In this document: positions 58,293-64,000 of the stretch, piece by piece
How positions within the stretch are numbered: position 1 is the stretch's first letter
Layout: each line of letters begins with the position of its first letter
Assembly: GCA_002356635.1 (NCBI GenBank)
Contig: CP023454.1
Coordinates: forward strand, 1,472,501-1,536,500
DNA from: Rhodobacteraceae bacterium QY30
GTDB lineage: Bacteria; Pseudomonadota; Alphaproteobacteria; Rhodobacterales; Rhodobacteraceae
Direction: 5' to 3'
Length of the DNA stretch: 64,000 nt
The notes under the pieces: model-generated
Database searches by the model: none
Told to the model about the DNA's origin: nothing
The model's input: only the letters and a program-made list of their open reading frames with translations
Position numbers and translations under genes: made by a program

Positions 58293-59672
58293 ATGTCGCT
58301 GCTTTCCCGGACCCTTCCCCGCGCTTCCGCCCCCGTCCGCCGGGCTGCGGCGGATGAAACGGGCGGCATCGGCATCTACGGCCTGTTCGTCTTTGCCACC
58401 ATCGCCTGCGTCGTCGGCCTGTCGATGGACGTCGCCAACGCCTACAAGGTCAAAAGCGAAATGCAGGTGGCCGTCGACGCCGCGGCCCATGCGGCGCTGG
58501 TGACGCGCTTCCGCGACGGGCGTGTCAAGGCCATCGACAATGCGGTCGCCACGGGCCGGCAGGATCTGTCCTCCTCGGGCGCGCAGTCGGCGATTCAGGC
58601 GACGGATGTGGTTTTCGGCCACTGGAACACCGACACCGCGACCTTCACCCCGGATCCCGCCTCGACCGAGGCGGTCATGGTCGTTGCGCGGCGCAGCAAG
58701 GCCCGCGGCAATGCGGTCTCGACCTTCGTGACCAGCTTCGTCGGGCTGACCAACTGGGAAGTCACCGCCGCCGCCGTTGCCGAAACCTATCGCCCCAGCT
58801 GCCTGCGCGAAGGTTTCGTGGCGGACAAGGGCGTGGACATCCAGTCGAACAACGGCTTTGCGGCCGGGTTCTGCATCCATTCGAACACCGGCATCAAGAT
58901 CAACTCGAACAACACCTTCGAGGCGGGGACGATCGTCTCCATGCCCAGCGTGGACAACCTCCAGACTCCCACGTCGGGCTTCCGCACCAACAACGGCCTG
59001 CTCGATGCCCTGCGTGAGTCGTTCTACAAGATCCGCATCCTGAACCGGATCACGGAAATCACGGCAGCCCTGGACAGTGGCGATCCGTCGGGCCTGCGCA
59101 ACTACTCCGCCGGAGGGCCAAGCGGTTCGCATGCCTACCTTACGACGTCGGGCGTGGTGAACGTCACGGTTTCGGGCGGTGTGCTGGATCCCGCGCAACT
59201 GACGAAGGGCCGCATCCATCGGCTGGTCTGCAGCGGCACGGTCAAGATGATGCAGGACGCGACCTATACCCAGGTGGCCATTCTGTCGCCCTGTCCGATC
59301 CAGTTCGCCACCGGCACCAAGTTCGAGGATGTGCTGCTGGTGACGAAAAGCACCGCGACGGACAGCTTCAAGGGCCCGTCCGGAACTGGCGGCACCAAGA
59401 TGAACTTCGGCAAGGACGACGATTGCCGCGACGGCGGCGGGGTGCAGGTGGTGACACCGGGCGGGATCAAGCTGGCGGCGGGGCTGAACGCCTATGGCGC
59501 GCAGTTCCTGGCGGCGGGCGACATCCAGTTCGCCGCCAATGCCGACGGGATCGAGGGCATCTCGCTGGTGGCCGGTGGCCGGATCGACGGCACGTCGAAC
59601 ATGTCGATGGGCTTCTGCGGATCGGGTTATGCCGACAACTTCGAGGTCGACTATTACCGCCTGGCCTACTGA
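58293..59672 (+). CDS. TadG-like pilus protein with repetitive C-terminal region
   Basis: 459 residues. ADETGGIGIYGLFVFATIACVVGLSMDVANAYKVKSEMQVAVDAAAHAAL is the TadG N-terminus with one membrane helix. The second half is Asn/Ser/Gly-rich with short beta-strand-like repeats (IQSNNGFAAGF, IKINSNNTFEAG, VKMMQDATYTQVAIL, IKLAAGLNAYGAQFLAAGDIQF), like a solenoid or parallel beta-helix. No VWA motif, unlike the VWA pilus gene on the other strand. Probably an exposed pilus-associated adhesin. Confidence 0.82.
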   Translation: MSLLSRTLPRASAPVRRAAADETGGIGIYGLFVFATIACVVGLSMDVANAYKVKSEMQVAVDAAAHAALVTRFRDGRVKAIDNAVATGRQDLSSSGAQSAIQATDVVFGHWNTDTATFTPDPASTEAVMVVARRSKARGNAVSTFVTSFVGLTNWEVTAAAVAETYRPSCLREGFVADKGVDIQSNNGFAAGFCIHSNTGIKINSNNTFEAGTIVSMPSVDNLQTPTSGFRTNNGLLDALRESFYKIRILNRITEITAALDSGDPSGLRNYSAGGPSGSHAYLTTSGVVNVTVSGGVLDPAQLTKGRIHRLVCSGTVKMMQDATYTQVAILSPCPIQFATGTKFEDVLLVTKSTATDSFKGPSGTGGTKMNFGKDDDCRDGGGVQVVTPGGIKLAAGLNAYGAQFLAAGDIQFAANADGIEGISLVAGGRIDGTSNMSMGFCGSGYADNFEVDYYRLAY

Positions 59673-59697
59673 CGAAAACCCGCCTGAAACGTGAACT

Positions 59698-59721
59698 GGC
59701 CCGGGTCTTGCAGCCCGGGCC
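59698..59721 (+). terminator. Hairpin after TadG-like gene
   Basis: GGCCCGGG/CCCGGGCC with an 8-base loop, 25 bases past the TadG-like stop codon, followed by GTGCCTTTGG. Strong stem, weak T-tract. Confidence 0.6.
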
Positions 59722-59861
59722 GTGCCTTTGGCGGTATCGGGGCGCGCGCAAGGACCGGTGCGGGCTGCAAAAGGGCTTGGACTTTCGGCGGCCAGGTCGC
59801 ACAAACGGCAGAAGCGGCGCCCGGGATCGGCACGGGGGGCCGGAGAACAGGCGGGGTGGGG

Positions 59862-61112
59862 ATGCGCTACAACGGGCTGAACGTGATCTGGCAGGGTCTT
59901 GTCGGAAATACCGGCTGGAAACCCGCCTGGCGCACGCCCGTGCCGAAATCGGCCTACGACGCGATCATCATCGGCGGCGGCGGGCACGGGCTGTCGACGG
60001 CCTACTACCTGGCCAAGAACCACGGCTTGAACAACATCGCAGTGCTGGAGAAGGGCTATCTGGGCGGCGGCAATGTCGGGCGCAACACGACCATCGTGCG
60101 CGCCAACTATTTCCTGCCCGGCAACCAGGAGTTCTACAGCCATTCCCTGAAGCTCTGGGAAGGGCTCGAGGCCGAGCTGAATTACAACGTCATGCATTCG
60201 CAACGCGGGCTGGTGAACCTGTTCCATTCAGATGGGCAGCGCGATGCCTTCGTCCGGCGCGGCAATGCGATGGCGGCGCAGGGCGACGATGCCGTGCTGC
60301 TGGACCGGGAGGGCGTGCGCGAGCTTCTGCCCTACCTGGACTACGACCAGGCGCGGTTCCCGATCCACGGTGGCCTGCTGCATCCGCGCGGCGGCACGGC
60401 GCGGCACGATGCGGTGGCCTGGGGTTATGCCCGCGCGGCCGACCGGCGCGGGGTCGATCTGATCCAGAACTGCGAGGTGACCGGCATCGACATCGAGGCG
60501 GGGCGTGTCACCGGTGTCCAGACGACCCAAGGGCCGATCCGGGCGCCAAAGGTCGGCATGGTGGTAGCCGGCCGGTCGGGGCAGGTGGCGGCAATGGCCG
60601 GGATGCGCCTGCCGGTGGAAAGCCACGTCCTGCAGGCCTTCGTGACCGAGGGGCTGAAGCCGGTGATCGACCACGTGATCAGCTTCGGCATGGGGCATTT
60701 CTACATCAGCCAGTCCGACAAGGGCGGACTCGTCTTCGGCGGCGATCTGGATTTCTACGCCAGCTACGCCGCGCGGGGCAACCTGCCGATGGTCGAGCAT
60801 GTGATGGAGGCGGGGATGACGCTGATGCCGATGATCGGCCGCGCCAAGGTCTTGCGCAGTTGGGGCGGCATCATGGACATGACCCCCGACGGATCGCCCA
60901 TCATTGACCGGACCCATGTCGAGGGACTGTTCGTGGACTGCGGCTGGAATTACGGTGGCTTCAAGGCGGTGCCGGCCAGCGGCTGGTGCATGGCCCACCT
61001 GATGGCCACCGGAGAGCCGCATCCCGTGGCGCGGCGCTTCCGCCTGAACCGTTTCGCGACCGGTGATCTTCTGGACGAAGAAGGCACCGGCAGCCAGCAC
61101 AACCTGCACTAG
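59862..61112 (+). CDS. soxB: Sarcosine oxidase subunit beta
   Basis: 416 residues from MRYNGLNVIWQGLVGN, the usual SoxB start. The FAD motif is DAIIIGGGGHGLSTAYYLAKNHG, and GGGNVGRNTTIVRANYF contains the flavin-binding loop. In known enzymes FMN is covalently held on this subunit. The C-terminal MDMTPDGSPIIDRTHVEGLFVDCGWNYGGFKA is characteristic. It oxidatively demethylates sarcosine to glycine, passing the one-carbon unit to tetrahydrofolate on the alpha subunit. First of soxB-soxD-soxA. Confidence 0.96.
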   Translation: MRYNGLNVIWQGLVGNTGWKPAWRTPVPKSAYDAIIIGGGGHGLSTAYYLAKNHGLNNIAVLEKGYLGGGNVGRNTTIVRANYFLPGNQEFYSHSLKLWEGLEAELNYNVMHSQRGLVNLFHSDGQRDAFVRRGNAMAAQGDDAVLLDREGVRELLPYLDYDQARFPIHGGLLHPRGGTARHDAVAWGYARAADRRGVDLIQNCEVTGIDIEAGRVTGVQTTQGPIRAPKVGMVVAGRSGQVAAMAGMRLPVESHVLQAFVTEGLKPVIDHVISFGMGHFYISQSDKGGLVFGGDLDFYASYAARGNLPMVEHVMEAGMTLMPMIGRAKVLRSWGGIMDMTPDGSPIIDRTHVEGLFVDCGWNYGGFKAVPASGWCMAHLMATGEPHPVARRFRLNRFATGDLLDEEGTGSQHNLH

Positions 61113-61124
61113 AAGGGGATCCGG

Positions 61125-61457
61125 ATGCGCATCACCTGCCCCCTTTGCGGAAGCCGCGACCGGCGGGAGTTCTACTATTACGGCGCGGCGGACTATCTGG
61201 CGCGCCCGGCCGAGGGGGCGGGTCTGGAGGCCTGGGACGCCTACCTGCACCTGCGCGACAACCCGGCCGGCATGACGAAAGACCTCTGGTATCATGAGGC
61301 GGGCTGTTCGGCCTGGATCGAGGTGACGCGCGACACCACAAGCCACGCGGTGCTGTCGTCCCGGCTGGTGGCGGCGGTCGAAAGCGCGGACCTCCCCGGC
61401 AGAAGCGCTCCGGCCAGGAAGAAGGCCGCGCCGCGCAAGAAGAAGGGAACGTCATGA
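61125..61457 (+). CDS. soxD: Sarcosine oxidase subunit delta
   Basis: 110 residues. Zinc-binding MRITCPLCGSRDRREFYYYG at the start, with further ligands (His and Cys) in LWYHEAGCSAWIEVTRDTTSH. The tail is a Lys/Pro/Ala run (ARKKAAPRKKKGTS), longer and more basic than usual. The stop overlaps the soxA start (ATGA). Confidence 0.95.
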   Translation: MRITCPLCGSRDRREFYYYGAADYLARPAEGAGLEAWDAYLHLRDNPAGMTKDLWYHEAGCSAWIEVTRDTTSHAVLSSRLVAAVESADLPGRSAPARKKAAPRKKKGTS

Positions 61458-64000
61458 GGATCGCGGGCAAGGGACTGATCGACCGCCGCGCGCCCGTGGG
61501 CTTTCGCTTCGACGGGCGGGACTATGTGGGATTCGAGGGGGATACCGTCGCCTCGGCGCTGCTCGCGTCGGGCGTCCGGGTCTTTGGCCGGTCCTTCAAG
61601 TATCACCGGCCCCGCGGCGTGGTGACAGCCGGATCCGAGGAGCCGAACGCCCTGATCGGCGTCGGCCCGGCCGAGGCGCGGGTTCCGAACGTGCGCGCCA
61701 CCGTGCAGGAGATCTGGCCGGGTCTTGAAGCCACCAGCCAGAACCGCTTCCCTTCGCTGGGGTTCGACCTGATGGCGGTGAACGACCTGGCGGCGCCGGT
61801 GCTGGGGGCGGGGTTCTACTACAAGACCTTCATGTGGCCCCGCCGGATGTGGGAGGGGCTTTACGAGCCGCTGATCCGCCGTGCCGCGGGACTGGGCCGT
61901 TTGGGCCGCGCCCCCGACCGGCGGGTGATGGAGAAAGCCTGGGCCTTCTGCGACCTGCTGGTCATCGGGGCAGGGCCAGCGGGCCTGATGGCGGCGCTGA
62001 CCGCGGGCCGCGCCGGGGCCGACGTGATCCTGGCCGACGAGGACGCGCGGATGGGCGGTCGGCTTCTGGCCGAGACGATCACCGTCGGCGGGCAGGCCGG
62101 GGCGGTCTGGGCGGCAGAGGTGGTCGCGGAGCTGGCGAGCCTGCCTAATGTCCGCCTGATGCCGCGCACCACCGTGACGGGTGCCTATGACGGCGGCACC
62201 TATGGCGCGCTGGAACGCGTGGGACTGCACCGCCCCCCGGCACCGGATCTGCCGCAGGAATGTTTCTGGCGCATCGTCGCGCGCCGCGCGATCCTGGCCA
62301 GCGGCGCGCTGGAACGCCAGATCGCCTTCCCGATGAACGACCGGCCCGGGATCATGGCGGCGGGCGCCGTCCGGGCCTACCTGAACCGCTGGGGCGTCAC
62401 GCCGGGGCGGAACGTCGCGGTCTTTGCCAACAACGACGATGCCTACCGCACCGCGCGCGATCTGGCGGCGGCGGGGGTGCGGATCGCCGCCCTGATCGAC
62501 GTGCGCGAGAACGTCTCGGTCCTTGAGGACTTCCGCGTGCTGCGAGGCGCGCGCGTGGTCGACACGGCCGGCCGGATGGGGCTTCGCCGGATCTCGGTCC
62601 AGACCGCCTCGGGGGTCGAGGTGATCGAGGCCGATTGCCTGGCGGTGTCGGGGGGCTGGAACCCGGCGGTGCATCTGACCTGTCACCTGAACGGGCGGCC
62701 TGAATGGCGGTCCGAGATCGCGGCCTTTGTCCCCCGGCCGGGTGCGGTGCCGGGACTTGATGCCTGTGGCGCCGCGGCCGGGGTCTTTTCCACCCACGGC
62801 GCGCTGGCGGGCGGGCAGGCGGCGGCGCTGGGCGCACTGGCCGATCTGGGTGTGCCGACCCCGGCGGCCGCACTGCCAGAGGCGGAGGACGCGCCGTATC
62901 CGATCACACCCTTCTGGGACGTGGGCGCGGAAAAGGGCCGGGCCTGGCTGGATCTGGCCAATGACGTGACGACAAAGGACGTGCGGCTGGCAGCGCAGGA
63001 GAACTACGCCAGCGTCGAGCACATGAAGCGTTATACCACCCAGGGAATGGCCCCCGACCAGGGCAAGACCTCGAACGTGGCGGCGCTCGCCGTGCTGGCC
63101 GATGCCACCGGGCGCGCGATCCCCGAGACGGGAACCACGACGTTCCGGCCACCCTATGCCCCGGTTTCGATCGCCGCGATGGGGGCGGGTGGCGCAGGCC
63201 ACGGCTTTGCCCCCCGGCGCTACACCACGTCGCATCTTGCGGCGGTGGAACGGGGCGCGCCGATGGTCGAGGCCGGGCTCTGGTTCCGGCCCAGCCATTT
63301 CCCGCGCCCCGGCGAAAGCGGCTGGCAGCAAACCTGCGACCGCGAGGTCCGGATGGTCCGGTCGCGGGTCGGCATCTGCGATGTCTCGACGCTGGGCAAG
63401 ATCGACCTTCAGGGGGCCGATGCGGCCCGGTTCCTGGATTTCGTCTACACCAACACCGTCTCGACCTTGCCCGTGGGGCGGGTGCGCTATGGCCTGATGT
63501 TGCGCGAAGATGGGATGGTCATGGATGACGGCACCGTGGCCCGGCTGGCCGAGACGCATTTCCTGATGACCACCACCACCGCCGCCGCGGGCCAGGTGAT
63601 GCGGCATCTGGAATTCGTCCAGCAGGCCCATTGCGCCGATTGGGACGTGCGCATGATCTCGGTCACCGAACAATGGGCCCAGTTCGCGGTGGCGGGGCCC
63701 TTGGCGCGGAACCTTCTTGATACCTTGACGGACGATCCGGTGGACGATGCGGCGCTGCCCCCGCTGGGCCTGCGTGAGGTGTCGCTGATGGGCGTCCGCG
63801 CGCGCCTGTTCCGCATCTCGTTCTCGGGGGAACTGGGGTTTGAGGTGGCCGTGCCGGCACGCCACGGCGCGGCGCTCTACCGCGACCTCGTGGCGCGGGC
63901 GGAATCGCTGGGCGGCGGCGCCTATGGCCTTGAGGCGTTGAATATCCTGCGCATCGAGAAGGGCTTCCTGACCCATGCCGAAATCCACGGCCGGGTGACG
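61454..64000 (+). CDS. soxA: Sarcosine oxidase subunit alpha, C-terminus outside window
   Basis: 849 residues are visible of about 1,000 expected; the frame is open at the right edge. Order of parts: N-terminal [2Fe-2S]-ferredoxin-like region (FEGDTVASALLASGVRVFGRSFKYHRPRG), a dinucleotide-binding flavoprotein domain (LLVIGAGPAGLMAALTAGRAG; second site NVAVFANNDDAYRTA), and the aminomethyltransferase/GcvT-like folate domain from about residue 600 (MVRSRVGICDVSTLGKIDLQGADAARFLDFVYTNTVS). It binds NAD+ and folate in the heterotetramer. soxG should follow. Confidence 0.95.
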   Translation, partial: MRIAGKGLIDRRAPVGFRFDGRDYVGFEGDTVASALLASGVRVFGRSFKYHRPRGVVTAGSEEPNALIGVGPAEARVPNVRATVQEIWPGLEATSQNRFPSLGFDLMAVNDLAAPVLGAGFYYKTFMWPRRMWEGLYEPLIRRAAGLGRLGRAPDRRVMEKAWAFCDLLVIGAGPAGLMAALTAGRAGADVILADEDARMGGRLLAETITVGGQAGAVWAAEVVAELASLPNVRLMPRTTVTGAYDGGTYGALERVGLHRPPAPDLPQECFWRIVARRAILASGALERQIAFPMNDRPGIMAAGAVRAYLNRWGVTPGRNVAVFANNDDAYRTARDLAAAGVRIAALIDVRENVSVLEDFRVLRGARVVDTAGRMGLRRISVQTASGVEVIEADCLAVSGGWNPAVHLTCHLNGRPEWRSEIAAFVPRPGAVPGLDACGAAAGVFSTHGALAGGQAAALGALADLGVPTPAAALPEAEDAPYPITPFWDVGAEKGRAWLDLANDVTTKDVRLAAQENYASVEHMKRYTTQGMAPDQGKTSNVAALAVLADATGRAIPETGTTTFRPPYAPVSIAAMGAGGAGHGFAPRRYTTSHLAAVERGAPMVEAGLWFRPSHFPRPGESGWQQTCDREVRMVRSRVGICDVSTLGKIDLQGADAARFLDFVYTNTVSTLPVGRVRYGLMLREDGMVMDDGTVARLAETHFLMTTTTAAAGQVMRHLEFVQQAHCADWDVRMISVTEQWAQFAVAGPLARNLLDTLTDDPVDDAALPPLGLREVSLMGVRARLFRISFSGELGFEVAVPARHGAALYRDLVARAESLGGGAYGLEALNILRIEKGFLTHAEIHGRVT

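Noticed and set aside
61292-63988. A minus-strand open frame of nearly 900 codons opposite soxA
   Set aside because: It is the antisense of a clearly recognised sarcosine oxidase alpha gene; its product is rich in Arg, His, Gly and Pro with no domain, as expected from high-GC codon bias.

Overview
The window is about two-thirds G+C, densely coded on both strands, and reads as chromosome of a Rhodobacterales (Paracoccaceae) alphaproteobacterium. The main pointers are a class I cytochrome oxidase subunit I next to a Paracoccus-type cytochrome c550, a NirK/NirV/NnrR/pseudoazurin denitrification cluster, Tad-pilus minor pilins, and heterotetrameric sarcosine oxidase. No phage, CRISPR array or insertion sequence was seen. 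Genus is an inference from gene content and protein resemblance only.

Layout. 1-16 kb is mostly core housekeeping: a FadL-type porin (cut by the left edge), a DMT exporter, ilvC facing two tandem Lrp/AsnC regulators, a diguanylate cyclase, a UbiH-type hydroxylase, a HAD nucleotidase, a GntR regulator, a large family 2 glycosyltransferase, carA, a YqeY protein, ctaD, cytochrome c550 and lipB. 16-23.4 kb holds tRNA-Leu(GAG), an AEC transporter, a compact minus-strand run (MBL hydrolase, tatD, holB, tmk, D,D-carboxypeptidase, RlpA-like SPOR lipoprotein) and tRNA-Ser(UGA). A lower-GC patch with a Stf0-type sulfotransferase follows the tRNA-Ser gene.

24.7-37.7 kb is a catabolic island for an imino acid or its betaine, most likely 4-hydroxyproline. 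On the minus strand are a GntR regulator, a DHDPS-family deaminase/aldolase, an aldehyde dehydrogenase, a FAD amine/imino-acid oxidase, a ProXWV-type ABC importer and a P5C-reductase-like enzyme. Facing them on the plus strand are a proline-racemase-family protein with a Ser/Cys active-site pair, a second GntR regulator, and a 747-residue fusion of a MOSC domain, an FAD/NAD reductase and a Rieske ferredoxin. That fusion is the most unusual gene in the window.

37.9-43.7 kb is a nitrite-reduction locus. A polytopic membrane protein, a double DUF2249 protein and a DUF59 protein form a tight run upstream of nirK, nirV, nnrR and pseudoazurin. Three TTGCG-type NnrR/FNR boxes (TTG-N8-CAA) stand in front of the three transcription starts one would predict, which points to one NnrR regulon.

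43.7-49.4 kb is a LuxR-type regulator divergent from a PotABCD-like importer with an SDR dehydrogenase. Cyclopropane fatty acid synthase and homoserine dehydrogenase follow. 52.1-59.7 kb carries two sets of TadE/TadG-like pseudopilins, one with a von Willebrand A domain, on either side of glutamate dehydrogenase. The window ends in soxB-soxD-soxA of sarcosine oxidase, with soxA cut by the right edge.
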